Of a stretch of 64,000 nt of DNA, positions 8,199 through 16,294 are shown in pieces. The position numbers and the translations under genes are program-made. Position 1 is the stretch's first letter. Every line of letters starts with the position of its first letter. Below the pieces are notes generated by a model. That model was not told where the DNA came from. It did not search any database and saw only the letters and a list, made by a program, of their open reading frames with translations. Source of the DNA: Streptacidiphilus sp. ASG 303 (lineage in GTDB: Bacteria; Actinomycetota; Actinomycetes; Streptomycetales; Streptomycetaceae); assembly GCF_020991365.1 (NCBI RefSeq), contig NZ_JAJLRA010000005.1, positions 186,001-250,000 of the forward strand, in the 5' to 3' direction.

Positions 8199-9269
8199 TC
8201 AGCCCGGACCGTCCGGCGCACCCAGGGCGCGCAGGACGGCGTCGGCCATGCCTCGCTCGCCGCGGGCGTTGGGGTGGACCGGCGCGGCGGCGGAGGCCGG
8301 GGAGAGCGGCTCGATCCAGCGGACGGCCGCCGGGGAGCACGCGTCGCGGCCCTGCGAGGGCGTCCGGGTGTCGACGTACCGGGCGCCCGCGGCCCCGGCG
8401 GCGCGGCGCAGCGCGGCGTCGAGCCGCCGCTCGTGGTCGTGGAGGAAGGCGACGTCGCCCGGGGCCAGGCCCATCAGCGAGGAGCAGGCCGTGCCCGCGC
8501 CGGAGGCCGGGACGAGCTCCGGGTAGCCGAGCACGAGGACGCGGGCGTGAGGCGCCCGGCGCCGGACCTCGGTGAGCGCGGCCTCCAGGTCGCGGCCGGC
8601 GGTGTCGATCCGCCGCTGGAGCAGGCCGAGGCCGGCGGGGGTGTAGGAGTCGCGGCAGGGGGCGTCGCCGGCGGGCGCGGCGCTGCCGCCGCCCAGGCCG
8701 AGGCCGCGCATCACGCCCGCCTGGACGCAGCGGGTGAGGACCTGGATGAAGCCCACGTCGTTGCCGCCGATCCCGACGGTCACCAGTGCGGTGCGCGGCG
8801 ACAGGGCGGAGAACTGGGCGGGGTTGGCCCCTCCGGGGACGCCCTGGGGCGAGGCGAGGTCGGCGATGACGGCGCCGCTGCAGCTGACGTCGCGGAAGCC
8901 GGCCGCCGGCACCCGCAGGGCGCGGGCCACCAGGGCCGGGTAGTTGCGGCCGGAGCGCTCGCAGCCCTCGGGGGTGCCGTGCTGCGGGGGGATGCGCGGG
9001 CCGGAGGTGTAGGAGTCGCCGAGCGCGACGTAGGAGCCGTGGAGGGCCGGGGCGCCGCCCCGGGACGCCGGCGGCGGGGCGGCCGTCGCGGCGGGGGAGG
9101 CGGCCGGGGAGCCGGTCGCCGAGGGGGCGGCGGCCTCCGGGCCACCCGCCCGGGTGCCGGGGCCCCCGGAGCAGGCGGCGGAGAGCAGGAGGGCGCCGGC
9201 CGCGGCGAGGGCGCCGGCGGCGGTGCGCAGGGACCGCACGCGCGGGGGCTTCGTACGCGGGGGCTTCAT
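8199..9269 (-). CDS. Secreted SGNH/GDSL-family hydrolase, predicted lipoprotein
   Basis: A 356-residue exported esterase/lipase-like protein. The Arg/Lys-rich N terminus and hydrophobic stretch end in LLSAACSGG, a lipobox, so the mature protein would be anchored at Cys about 31. A low-complexity Ala/Pro/Gly linker leads to the catalytic domain: block I VALGDSYTSG with the nucleophilic Ser, block III VGIGGNDVGF, and block V PVHPNARGERGMADAV with the catalytic His. Six or more cysteines in the mature part suggest disulfides, as in Streptomyces SGNH lipases. ATG 9269 is chosen because it gives a normal signal peptide. The natural substrate cannot be told from sequence. Confidence 0.88.
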   Translation of the reverse strand: MKPPRTKPPRVRSLRTAAGALAAAGALLLSAACSGGPGTRAGGPEAAAPSATGSPAASPAATAAPPPASRGGAPALHGSYVALGDSYTSGPRIPPQHGTPEGCERSGRNYPALVARALRVPAAGFRDVSCSGAVIADLASPQGVPGGANPAQFSALSPRTALVTVGIGGNDVGFIQVLTRCVQAGVMRGLGLGGGSAAPAGDAPCRDSYTPAGLGLLQRRIDTAGRDLEAALTEVRRRAPHARVLVLGYPELVPASGAGTACSSLMGLAPGDVAFLHDHERRLDAALRRAAGAAGARYVDTRTPSQGRDACSPAAVRWIEPLSPASAAAPVHPNARGERGMADAVLRALGAPDGPG

Positions 9270-9448
9270 CGGCGCGGGCCTCCCCAGGTTCCGGTCCGGG
9301 CTCGGCGGACGGCCCGTTCCGCGGACCGCACGCCCGTCCCTCGACGGTACGGGGGCGTGCGGCGGGCCGCCCGCCCGGGGTCCCCGGCGGGCGCGTCCGG
9401 GACCGGCCCCCGGGCGGACGGGCGCGCGGGGGCCCGGCCGACGGACGG

Positions 9449-9479
9449 GGGCCCGGCCCGGCACGGCCCGGCCGGGCCC
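9449..9479 (-). terminator. Predicted terminator hairpin after the PAC2 gene
   Basis: The arms GGGCCCGGCC (9449-9458) and GGCCGGGCCC (9470-9479) are perfectly complementary with an 11-base loop. The hairpin lies 7 bases past the PAC2 stop codon. There is no U-tract, as is usual in Streptomyces. Confidence 0.5.
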
Positions 9480-9486
9480 GCGCGGG

Positions 9487-10431
9487 TCAGTCCGCGCCGC
9501 GCTCCTGCTCGGCCAGGAACTGCTCGAAGCGGCGCCCCAGCTCGTCGGCGGACGGCAGGTCCACCTGCTCGGCAAGGAGGCTCTCGCGCCCCTCCGCGCC
9601 CGCCACGGCGTCGTACTGGCTCTCCATGCCCCGGATGGCGGTGGGCAGGTCGCCGCCGCCCTCGGCCAGCTGGCCGTCGATGTCCTCGCGGACCTCGGCG
9701 ACCCGCTCGCGCAGCTCCGTGGCCGGCAGGACCAGGCCGGTGGCGGACTGGACCGCCTCCAGCACGGCGACGGCCGCCGCCGGGTAGGGCGAGCGGGCGA
9801 CGTAGTGCGGGACGTGCGCGGCGAAGCCGAGCACGTCGTGGCCGGCCTCGGAGAGCCGGTACTCCAGCAGCGCCTGGGCGCTGCCGGGGACCTGCGCCTG
9901 CTCGAACCAGCGGGGGTGGCCGGCGGCCAGGTCCAGCCGGTTGCCGTGCGGGGTCAGGCCGACCGGGCGGGTGTGCGGCACGCCCATGGGGATGCCGTGG
10001 AAGTCCACCGCGAGCCGCACCCCGAAGCGGACCGCGAGGCCGCGCACGGCGGCGGCGAACCGCTCCCACTCGACGTCCGGCTCCGGGCCGCTGAGCAGCA
10101 GGAACGGCGTGCCGGCCGCGTCGCGGACCAGCTGCAGCAGGATCTCGGGCGCCTCGTACTCCGACCAGTGGTCGCGGTCGAAGGTCAGCACGGGCCGGCG
10201 TGCCCGGTAGTCCACGAGGCGGTCGTGGTCGAAGCGGGCCACCACCTGCGGGCCGCCCTGCTCCAGCAGGTGCTCGACCACCTGGCCGCCGGTCTCGCCG
10301 GCGTCCATGAAGCCCGTGAGGTGGTAGAGCAGGACCAGGCCTGGCGAGGACGCCGCCGTGGCCGCCACCGCCTCCACGCCCTCGCGCTCCAGGTCGTACA
10401 GAGCTTCCGGATCGCGCACCGCGAACCCCAT
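9487..10431 (-). CDS. PAC2 family protein
   Basis: A 314-residue cytoplasmic protein of the PAC2 family, named after a eukaryotic proteasome-assembly chaperone. Family marks seen: [20 protein letters not shown] near residue 32, an R-R-P-V-L-TFD motif near 78, [12 protein letters not shown] near 110, the [15 protein letters not shown] block near 145, and [15 protein letters not shown] near 206. The C-terminal 90 residues are helical and charged. Actinobacterial members are conserved, but their role is not settled; a link to the proteasome is inferred only from the fold. ATG 10431 starts the conserved N terminus. The gene is alone in its transcription unit. Confidence 0.88.
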   Translation of the reverse strand: MGFAVRDPEALYDLEREGVEAVAATAASSPGLVLLYHLTGFMDAGETGGQVVEHLLEQGGPQVVARFDHDRLVDYRARRPVLTFDRDHWSEYEAPEILLQLVRDAAGTPFLLLSGPEPDVEWERFAAAVRGLAVRFGVRLAVDFHGIPMGVPHTRPVGLTPHGNRLDLAAGHPRWFEQAQVPGSAQALLEYRLSEAGHDVLGFAAHVPHYVARSPYPAAAVAVLEAVQSATGLVLPATELRERVAEVREDIDGQLAEGGGDLPTAIRGMESQYDAVAGAEGRESLLAEQVDLPSADELGRRFEQFLAEQERGAD

Positions 10432-10980
10432 CCCTTCCGTTCCGGACGGGCCCCGGCCGTCGGTGCCCGGGAACCCCCTCGGACACCCTCAGCACGGACG
10501 GGGGCCGCCGCATTCCCGCACCGCTCCCCGCACCGCCCCCCGCACCGCGGATCCGGCCCGCGCCCCCGCGCGGCGGCGGCGAAACCGCTGGCCGGAGGCG
10601 TCCCGGGCCCGTCCGCGGGCCGGGCGCCGACCACCCGGGGACGGCGGTCGGCGCGCGCCGCGGCCCCGCGCGCCGGTGTCGGCGCGCCGCGGGATGACGC
10701 ACGGCCCGCAGGCAGGTATCGTCCTCTCGCTGCCCGGCATCTTCCTCCTGCCGGAGGCAGCCCCCTCCTCGCATCTTGCCTTCACCTGGCCGCCTGCTTC
10801 CTCACGCGCATCGTTCCCTCCCCGGCCATCACGCGGACCGACACTGTCCCCCCGCTCCCCCTGCCCCGGGCGGCCCTCCGGCCTGCCCCGGACCGGGCCA
10901 GGCGTCGGGGCGGTCGCCCGCACCTTCCTCCTGGCCGGACCGCGGCAGGAGCCCTCTTCTCGTCGAAGGACCGAAGGCCC
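10432..10980. other. 549-bp intergenic region between the divergent PAC2 and GNAT genes
   Basis: No protein I trust lies here. It holds three near-copies of CCCCGCACCGC around 10512-10545 and a G+C-rich segment with short inverted repeats (10600-10690). A lower-G+C stretch at 10710-10820 is where promoters for the two flanking genes are most likely. A minus-strand frame 10489-10740 starts with ATG behind AGGAGGAAG but is Arg-rich and looks non-coding. Confidence 0.5.
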
Positions 10981-11673
10981 GTGCCCGTCTCCGTCACCCT
11001 CACCGGCCGCGTGGTGCGGCTGGAGCCGCTCACCGAGCAGCACGCCCCGGCCCTGGCCGCCGCCGCGGCCGAGGACCGCACGGCGTACGCGTTCACGCCC
11101 GTGCCGCACGGGCTGGACGCGGCCCGCGCGTACATCGCCTCCGCCCTGGCCGACCAGGCCGCCGGCCGGGCGCTGCCGTTCGCCACCGTCCGGGTGTCCG
11201 ACGGACTGGTGGTGGGCTCGACCCGCTTCACCGAGCTGGACTACTGGGAGGGGCCGGTGGTCTGGCCGCCGGCCCCGCGCGGTCCGGTCGGCGACCCGTG
11301 GGCCGCCGTGCCGGACGCCGCCGAGATCGGCGGCACCTGGCTCTCGGCCCGCGCGCAGGGCACCGGGATCAACACCGAGGCCAAGCTGCTGATGCTCCGG
11401 CACGCCTTCGAGACCTGGGGCGTGCGGCGGATCTCCCTGCGGGCCGACGCCCGCAACCTGCGCTCCCGGGCCGCGATCGAGCGGCTGGGCGCCGTCTGCG
11501 AGGGCGTGCGCCGGGCCCACACCCGCGGCCTGGACGGCATGGTCCGGGGGACGGCGTTCTACTCGATCCTGGACGAGGAGTGGCCGGCCGTGCGGGACAT
11601 CGTCGAGCTGCGGATCGCCGCGTCCCGGGCGCCGAGCGCCCCGGACCACCCCCGGCCGCTGGTCTCGGCCTGA
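10981..11673 (+). CDS. GNAT family N-acetyltransferase
   Basis: A 230-residue acetyltransferase of the RimJ/RimL-like GNAT group, transferring acetyl from acetyl-CoA to an amine or N terminus. The layout fits: VVRLEPLTEQHAPAL at the N terminus, an IGGTWLSARAQGTGINTEAK segment carrying the Q-x-x-G-x-G/A acetyl-CoA loop, LMLRHAFETWG, and ISLRADARNLRSRAAIERLG, the typical motif B. GTG 10981 is preferred because homology to VTLTGRVVRLEPL begins directly after it; GAAGG elements lie just upstream. The substrate is unknown. A strong hairpin follows the stop. Confidence 0.85.
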   Translation: MPVSVTLTGRVVRLEPLTEQHAPALAAAAAEDRTAYAFTPVPHGLDAARAYIASALADQAAGRALPFATVRVSDGLVVGSTRFTELDYWEGPVVWPPAPRGPVGDPWAAVPDAAEIGGTWLSARAQGTGINTEAKLLMLRHAFETWGVRRISLRADARNLRSRAAIERLGAVCEGVRRAHTRGLDGMVRGTAFYSILDEEWPAVRDIVELRIAASRAPSAPDHPRPLVSA

Positions 11674-11677
11674 CGGC

Positions 11678-11716
11678 CGGCCCGGGGGCCCCGCGCGCGG
11701 CGGGGCCCCCGGGCCG
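11678..11716 (+). terminator. Strong hairpin terminator after the GNAT gene
   Basis: A 17-bp perfect stem (11678-11694 with 11700-11716) and a 5-base loop begin 4 bases after the GNAT stop codon. The stem is entirely G/C, with no T-run. Confidence 0.75.
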
Positions 11717-11732
11717 ACGCGGCGGGGCCCGG

Positions 11733-11794
11733 TGCCGTGTCCCCGTGCCGCGTCCCGGCGCCGTGTCCCCGTGCCGCGTCCCGGTGCCGTGTCG
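11733..11794. repeat. 26-bp tandem repeat, about 2.4 copies
   Basis: The unit beginning TGCCGTGTCCCCGTGCCGCG starts at 11733, 11759 and 11785; the first two copies differ at one position and the third is partial. It sits between the GNAT terminator and the stop codon of the convergent MOSC gene. Confidence 0.85.
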
Positions 11795-11804
11795 CGACGG
11801 CGGG

Positions 11805-12497
11805 TCAGTCCTCCCCGGGCCCGGGCGGCGGGAACGGCGCCTCCCGGGTGCGGCGCCGGGCGGCGGCCCTGACGTCCTCGGGGAGCTGCTCGGCGGCGAG
11901 CAGGCCCGGCAGCAGCCCGGGCTCGGTGGTCAGCGCGCGGAAGCACCCCGCCACGGTCACCCGGTGGTCGGGGCGGAACTCCACCGCCACCGGGTCGCCC
12001 GCCCGGACCTCCCCGGGCTCGACGACCCGCAGGTAGGCGCCGGGCAGCGCCCGCAGCGTGAACCGCCGCACCCAGCGGCGCTCGTCCAGCCAGACGGCGA
12101 AGGTGCCGCAGGGGATGCGCGGCACCGCGACCTCCAGCAGCACCGAGCCGCCGACCCGCCACCGCTCGCCGATGAGCGCGCCGTCCACGTCCAGCCCGGC
12201 GGTCGTCAGGTTCTCGCCGAAGGAGCCGTTCGGCAGCTCCCGGCCGAGCTGCGCCTGCCAGGCGTCCAGCGCCTCGCGGGCGTAGGCGTAGACGGCCTGG
12301 TCGTCGCCGCCGTGGTGGCGGGTGTCGCAGACGCGGTCGCCCACCAGTCCGCCGCCGAGGCCGCCGCGTTTGGGCCCGGGGGCGCGCACCTCCACCGGGT
12401 GGTCCACGGGCCGCTTGTCGATGCCGGTCGTGCCGACGTCGGGTTTGGCGGGGTTGGGGCGGGGGCGGGCCAGGTTCACCGAGAGCAGACGGGCCAT
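11805..12497 (-). CDS. MOSC domain-containing protein (YiiM-like)
   Basis: A 230-residue MOSC domain protein. MOSC domains are related to the molybdenum cofactor sulfurase C-terminus and bind cofactor or sulfur carriers; YiiM-type members take part in detoxifying N-hydroxylated bases with molybdoenzymes. Seen: VNLARPRPNPAKPDVGTTGIDKRPV at the start in pieces typical of the family, a GDRVCDTRHHGGDDQAVYAY block, LPNGSFGENLTTAGLDVDGA, and VAVPRIPCGTFAVWL with the conserved Cys. The ATG at 12497 matches the conserved N terminus. It faces the divergent methyltransferase gene across 122 bases. Confidence 0.9.
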   Translation of the reverse strand: MARLLSVNLARPRPNPAKPDVGTTGIDKRPVDHPVEVRAPGPKRGGLGGGLVGDRVCDTRHHGGDDQAVYAYAREALDAWQAQLGRELPNGSFGENLTTAGLDVDGALIGERWRVGGSVLLEVAVPRIPCGTFAVWLDERRWVRRFTLRALPGAYLRVVEPGEVRAGDPVAVEFRPDHRVTVAGCFRALTTEPGLLPGLLAAEQLPEDVRAAARRRTREAPFPPPGPGED

Positions 12498-12619
12498 GCG
12501 GCGGAGCGTAGGCCCGGCGGGGCCCCGGGCGCAGCGGGTTTTCCCGGGGCCGGGCCGCGGCGGCCGGCCGGGCCGGCCCGGGACCGGGCGGGGCGGCCGG
12601 GCGGTGGGAGGATCGGGGC

Positions 12620-13414
12620 ATGGCGCGCGACGAGGGGTACCTCCTGGACAACCGGCAGGCCGAGGCGGGCGAGCGGTTCGACGCCCTCGCGGAGCTCTTC
12701 GACGCCTCGACCTTCCGCCACCTCGACGACCTGGGCGTCGGCCCCGGCTGGCACTGCTGGGAGGTGGGCGCCGGGGGACCCTCCGTCGTGCGGTGGCTGG
12801 GCGGCCGGGTCGGGCCGCGGGGGCGGGTGCTGGCGACCGACATCGACGTCTCCTGGACCCGGGAGGCGGCCGGACCGGTGGTGGAGGTCAGGCGCCACGA
12901 CGTGGCCGCGGACGAGCCGCCGCGGGAGTCCTTCGACCTGGTGCACGCCCGGCTGGTCCTGGTCCACGTCGCCGACCGGGAGCGGGCGCTGCGGACGATG
13001 GCCGGCGCCCTGCGGCCGGGCGGGGTGCTGCTGCTGGAGGACGCCGACCCGGCGATGCAGCCGCTCGCCTGCCCCGACGAGCACGGGCCGGAGGAGGAGC
13101 TGGCCAACCGGCTGCGCCGCGGCTTCCGGACGCTGCTGGCGGAGCGCGGCGCCGACCTGGCGTACGGGCGGCGGCTGCCCCGGCTGCTGCGGGAGGCGGG
13201 CCTGACGGAGGTGCGGGCGGACGCCTGCTTCCCGATCGCCTCGCCCGCGGGGGACCTGCTGGAGGCGGCGACCGTACGGCAGGTGCGGGGGCTGCTGGTG
13301 GAGCGGGGGCTGGCCACCGACGAGGAGGTCGACCGGCACCTGGCGAACGTGGAGGCCGGCCGCCTGGACCTGGCGACCTCGCCCATGGTGTCCGCCTGGG
13401 GCCGCCGCCCCTGA
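12620..13414 (+). CDS. Class I SAM-dependent methyltransferase
   Basis: A 264-residue Rossmann-fold methyltransferase. The SAM-binding motif I is seen as CWEVGAGGPSVVRWL near residue 50, followed by GRVLATDIDVSW with the acidic ribose contact, then a motif II region FDLVHARLVLVHV and LRPGGVLLLEDADP. These place it among small-molecule methyltransferases (Methyltransf_11/25 type). The acceptor cannot be predicted: neither neighbour, a MOSC gene and a TetR gene, points to a pathway. The ATG at 12620 lies 14 bases after a GGGAGG. It ends 9 bases from the stop of the convergent TetR gene. Confidence 0.85.
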   Translation: MARDEGYLLDNRQAEAGERFDALAELFDASTFRHLDDLGVGPGWHCWEVGAGGPSVVRWLGGRVGPRGRVLATDIDVSWTREAAGPVVEVRRHDVAADEPPRESFDLVHARLVLVHVADRERALRTMAGALRPGGVLLLEDADPAMQPLACPDEHGPEEELANRLRRGFRTLLAERGADLAYGRRLPRLLREAGLTEVRADACFPIASPAGDLLEAATVRQVRGLLVERGLATDEEVDRHLANVEAGRLDLATSPMVSAWGRRP

Positions 13415-13423
13415 GAGGGCCGG

Positions 13424-14128
13424 TCAGGGGGCCGGCGGGGAGTCCGGGAGCCCGAGGAGGTCGGCCGCCTCCTCCACCGTGTGGGCGAAGAACGGCCCGG
13501 CCGGGTCGGCGGAGCCGACGAGGTGGCCGAAGAGCTCGAAGCTGACCATGCCGAAGAGCTGCGTCCAGGCGGCCAGCCCGCGGGCGAGGAGGGCGGGGTC
13601 GACGCCCGGGGCGAGCTGTGCGGCCAGGGCGGACAGCTGGCCGGCGAGCTCCCCCTCGGGGACGCGCGCCCCCGGCCGCCCCCCGGCCGGCGCGTCGCGC
13701 AGGACCGCCGCCATGGCCAGGGCGACCCGGGCGGCGGGCTCGACGGTGGCCTGCGGCGCCCGGTAGCCGGGCACGGGGGTGCCGTAGACGAGGGCGTACT
13801 CGTGGGGGTGCGCGAGCGCCCAGTCCCGCACGGCGTGGCACAGGGCCCGCCACCGCGCGCGGGCGTCGCCGGGGGGCGCGGCGGCGACGGCGGCCTCGGC
13901 CCGCTCCCCCAGGGCGTCGTAGGCGTCGATGATCAGCGCGGTGAGCAGGTCGTCGCGGCTGGGGAAGTACCGGTAGAGCGCCGAGGAGACCATGCCCAGC
14001 TCGCGGGCGACGGCGCGCAGCGAGAGCTTCTGGGCGCCGTCGGCGGCGAGCTGCCGGCGGGCCTCCTCCTTGATCTCGAGGGTGAGTTCCTCACGGGCCC
14101 GCTGTCGGGCGGTTCGCGTCGCAGCCAT
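13424..14128 (-). CDS. TetR/AcrR family transcriptional regulator
   Basis: A 234-residue repressor. The N-terminal helix-turn-helix is clear: AARRQLAADGAQKLSLRAVA-type text in pieces (ARRQLAADGAQ, LSLRAVARELGM, ALYRYFPSRDDLL) over residues about 20-68. The C-terminal ligand domain (RWRALCHAVRDWALAHPHEY, LVYGTPVPGY) matches the WHG-type TetR domain. ATG 14128 is used because MAATRTARQRARE is the natural start. It is divergent from a deazaflavin-type reductase gene, and the 136 bases between them carry two matching palindromes (14168-14184 and 14226-14242). It therefore probably represses the reductase and itself. The inducer is unknown. Confidence 0.93.
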   Translation of the reverse strand: MAATRTARQRAREELTLEIKEEARRQLAADGAQKLSLRAVARELGMVSSALYRYFPSRDDLLTALIIDAYDALGERAEAAVAAAPPGDARARWRALCHAVRDWALAHPHEYALVYGTPVPGYRAPQATVEPAARVALAMAAVLRDAPAGGRPGARVPEGELAGQLSALAAQLAPGVDPALLARGLAAWTQLFGMVSFELFGHLVGSADPAGPFFAHTVEEAADLLGLPDSPPAP

Positions 14129-14167
14129 GGGGGGCAGTCTGCCACGGATCGGAGCGGTGCGCACAGA

Positions 14168-14242
14168 CGAGAGCACTGCTCTTGACAGCCTCCGGCGACC
14201 GGTGCCACAGTCATGGCAGACGAACCGAGAGCACCGCTCTCG
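14168..14242 (+). promoter_or_regulatory. Two TetR operators and a promoter for the reductase gene
   Basis: Operator 2 (14226-14242) reads CGAGAGC-ACC-GCTCTCG, a perfect 7-bp inverted repeat. Operator 1 (14168-14184) reads CGAGAGC-ACT-GCTCTTG, with one mismatch. A perfect -35 TTGACA (14182-14187) overlaps operator 1, and CACAGT (14206-14211) lies 18 bases on as a possible -10. The geometry suggests repression by blocking both -35 and early transcript. The promoter assignment is inference. Confidence 0.75.
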
Positions 14243-14264
14243 AAAATCTCCCGAGGAGCCCGCC

Positions 14265-14735
14265 ATGTCCGACGCCGCCGCGCCCCAGCCGACCCGCTAC
14301 GTCCGGCCGGGCGGCCTCACCGACAAGGTCTTCAACCGCCTCGTGGCCGCCGCCACCCGGGCCGGGCTCAGCGTCTGGGGCTCCCGGGTGCTCGCCGTCC
14401 GGGGGCGCAAGAGCGGCGAGTGGCGCACCACCCCGGTCAACCTGCTCGCCCACGGCGGCGAGCGCTACCTGGTCGCGCCCCGCGGCCACACCCAGTGGGT
14501 GCGCAACATCCGGGTGGCGGGCGGCGGCGAGCTGCGGCTCGGCCGGCGGGTGGAGGAGTTCCGGGCGGCGGAGCTGGCCGACGCCGACAAGCCCGAGGTG
14601 CTGCGGGCGTACCTGAAGCGGTGGAAGTTCGAGGTCGGGGTGTTCTTCGACGGCGTCGGCCCCGACGCGTCCGACGCCGAGCTGCTGCGCATCGCCCCCG
14701 GCTACCCCGTCTTCCGCGTGCTGCCCGCCCGGTAG
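14265..14735 (+). CDS. Deazaflavin (F420)-dependent nitroreductase family protein (DUF385)
   Basis: A 156-residue split beta-barrel protein of the DDN/DUF385 family, which use reduced F420 or related flavins to reduce quinones and nitro compounds. Family marks: RGRKSGEWRTTPVNLLAHGGERYLV in pieces (RGRKSGEWRTTPVNLL), VAPRGHTQWVRNIRVAGGGE with the conserved WVRNIR, and FRVLPAR at the C-terminus. ATG 14265 follows CGAGGAG by 6 bases. It is controlled by the divergent TetR gene, a common arrangement for redox or detoxification enzymes. The physiological substrate is not visible. Confidence 0.88.
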   Translation: MSDAAAPQPTRYVRPGGLTDKVFNRLVAAATRAGLSVWGSRVLAVRGRKSGEWRTTPVNLLAHGGERYLVAPRGHTQWVRNIRVAGGGELRLGRRVEEFRAAELADADKPEVLRAYLKRWKFEVGVFFDGVGPDASDAELLRIAPGYPVFRVLPAR

Positions 14736-14774
14736 GACCCGGGGCGGGCGCCGGGACCCGACGACCCGCGCACC

Positions 14775-14814
14775 GGGCCGCCGGGCCGCCGGGCCGCCGG
14801 GCCGCCGGGCCGCC
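14775..14814. repeat. 8-bp microsatellite, five copies
   Basis: GGGCCGCC is repeated exactly five times (starts 14775, 14783, 14791, 14799, 14807), 39 bases past the reductase stop. A repeat of this regularity is prone to slippage. Confidence 0.95.
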
Positions 14815-14990
14815 GGGAGCAGCGTGCACCCCGCCCCGCGCCGCACGGCCGGCGCCGGGCGGCGGTTCTGTTACGAAGCCGACGGGTGGCCGTGACGGCT
14901 CCTGCCGGTGGCCGAGACGAGGTGTTCCTAGCGTCTGCGGTGCCAGCCTCCGGCCGACCGGGCCGGGGGCGCACACCAGGAGATCGAGAC

Positions 14991-15464
14991 ATGCCCCCTC
15001 GCACGGTCATCCGCTCCGTCCTGCCGCTGGCCCTGGCCGGCCTCACCGCGGCCGGCGTCCTGCTCGCCCCGGCCGCGTCCGCCGCGGGCCGTCCGGCCCC
15101 GCCCCCCGCCGGTACGGGCAGCGGCACGGGCGTCACGGGCGGCTCCGCCCCCGCCCCCGCCCGGAGCGCCGCCCCCAGCCCCGTCCCGACCCGGAGCGCC
15201 GCCCCCGCCCCCGCCCGGAGCGCCGCCCCCAGCCCCGCCCCGACGCGGAGCGCCGCCCCCGCCTCTCCGCCGGCCGGGAGCAGCGCCCCGTCCGGCACCG
15301 GCACCGGGCAGGTCCGGGTCGTGCCCCGGGGCGGCGCGCAGGCGGGCCAGGGCGACACCGGCCCGTCCACCGCGATGACGGTCGGCGGCACCGGACTGGC
15401 CGCCGCGGGCGTCGCCGCCGTCGGCCTCGCCGCGCGTCGCCGCCGTGCCGGTGCCCGGGGCTGA
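14991..15464 (+). CDS. Small secreted protein with Pro/Ala repeats and a sortase-like C-terminal tail
   Basis: A 157-residue exported protein. A signal peptide (residues about 1-32, LALAGLTAAGVLLAPAASAAG) is followed by four imperfect RSAAP-x-P-x-P-T decapeptides (residues about 53-95), a linker ending VPRGGAQAGQGDTGPS, then a hydrophobic segment (VGGTGLAAAGVAAVGLAA) and an RRRRAGARG tail. Hydrophobic segment plus Arg tail is the cell-wall sorting layout, but no LPxTG or LAxTG is present; GDTGPS is the nearest match. Its last 20 bases overlap the sortase start, so it is the likely sortase partner. ATG 14991 lies behind CAGGAGAT. The function of the mature protein is unknown. Confidence 0.75.
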   Translation: MPPRTVIRSVLPLALAGLTAAGVLLAPAASAAGRPAPPPAGTGSGTGVTGGSAPAPARSAAPSPVPTRSAAPAPARSAAPSPAPTRSAAPASPPAGSSAPSGTGTGQVRVVPRGGAQAGQGDTGPSTAMTVGGTGLAAAGVAAVGLAARRRRAGARG

Positions 15465-16155
15465 GCGCCGCCGGCAGCGCCGCGGCGGGCGCCCCTCGTG
15501 GGTGCCCGCCGCGGCGGCCGGCCTGCTCCTCCTCGGGCTGGGCGCCGGAATGGTCGACCGCGCCGCGGACCGGCCCACGGTGCGGATCGCCGCCGCCGCG
15601 CCCGGCCACGGGACGGCCGGAGCCGCACCCTCCCGCGCGGCGGCCGGGACCGCCCCGGCGGGCCGCGGCGCACCGCGGCCCGGCGCCGGACCGCCCGCCC
15701 GGGCCGTCGCGCGGCCCGTGCGGCTGGCCATCCCGGCGGCCGGGGTGGACGCGCCCGTCCGGGCCCTCGGCCTCAACCCCGACGGCACCCTGGAGGTGCC
15801 CTCCGCCGGCCGCGCCGACGAGGTGGGCTGGTACCGCGACGGTCCCGCCCCGGGCGCGACCGGGCCGGCCGTCCTGGTCGGCCACTACGACACCGTGCAC
15901 GGCCCGGCCGTCTTCCGGCGGCTGCCGTCGCTGGCGCCCGGGGACCGCATCGAGGTCCGGCGCTCGGACGGGACCACCGCGGCCTTCCGGGTCAGCCGGC
16001 TGGTCCAGTACCCGAAGAGCGCCTTCCCCACCGCCCTGGTGTACGGCGACACCCGCGGCCCGGAGCTGAGGCTCATCACCTGCGGCGGCACCCTGGGCGC
16101 GGGCGGCCACTGGACCGACAACATCATCGTCCTGGCCGAGCCGGCCGGCCCCTGA
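15445..16155 (+). CDS. Class F-like sortase
   Basis: A 236-residue membrane-anchored transpeptidase. The Arg-rich N terminus and a single transmembrane helix (VPAAAAGLLLLGLGAGMV, about residues 20-37) precede a Pro/Ala linker and the sortase beta-barrel. The catalytic His is in VLVGHYDTVHGPAVF and the nucleophilic Cys in LRLITCGG. Class F sortases normally show GHVDT and a Cys-G-G followed by an Arg-containing stretch before the last strand. Here the segment after the Cys (TLGAGGHWTDNIIVLAEPAG) contains no arginine, so the third catalytic residue appears absent. GTG 15445 or 15451 may be used. It overlaps the small secreted protein gene by 20 bases. Confidence 0.88.
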   Translation: MPVPGAERRRQRRGGRPSWVPAAAAGLLLLGLGAGMVDRAADRPTVRIAAAAPGHGTAGAAPSRAAAGTAPAGRGAPRPGAGPPARAVARPVRLAIPAAGVDAPVRALGLNPDGTLEVPSAGRADEVGWYRDGPAPGATGPAVLVGHYDTVHGPAVFRRLPSLAPGDRIEVRRSDGTTAAFRVSRLVQYPKSAFPTALVYGDTRGPELRLITCGGTLGAGGHWTDNIIVLAEPAGP

Positions 16156-16166
16156 CACCCCCGGCC

Positions 16167-16187
16167 CTCCTGACGCAAAGTCAGGAG
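16167..16187 (+). terminator. Short hairpin after the sortase gene
   Basis: CTCCTGAC (16167-16174) and GTCAGGAG (16180-16187) form a perfect 8-bp stem with loop GCAAA, followed by TGTTT. It lies 12 bases past the sortase stop and 107 bases before the lipoprotein start. It could equally be an operator for the downstream genes. Confidence 0.5.
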
Positions 16188-16294
16188 TGTTTCCGGCGGG
16201 GACCCGGGGGCCGGTCCCGGCCCGGACGGACCTAGGCTGCGGGCCGGAGCCGGCGGACGCCGGAGGCCCCCTGCGCGCGAAAGGCGGGACCACG

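Noticed and set aside
10489-10740. 83-codon minus-strand ORF MPGSERTIPACGPC with an AGGAGGAAG before the ATG
   Set aside because: The spacing is too short, the product is mostly Arg/Gly/Pro, and its third-position G/C is no higher than the region's background.
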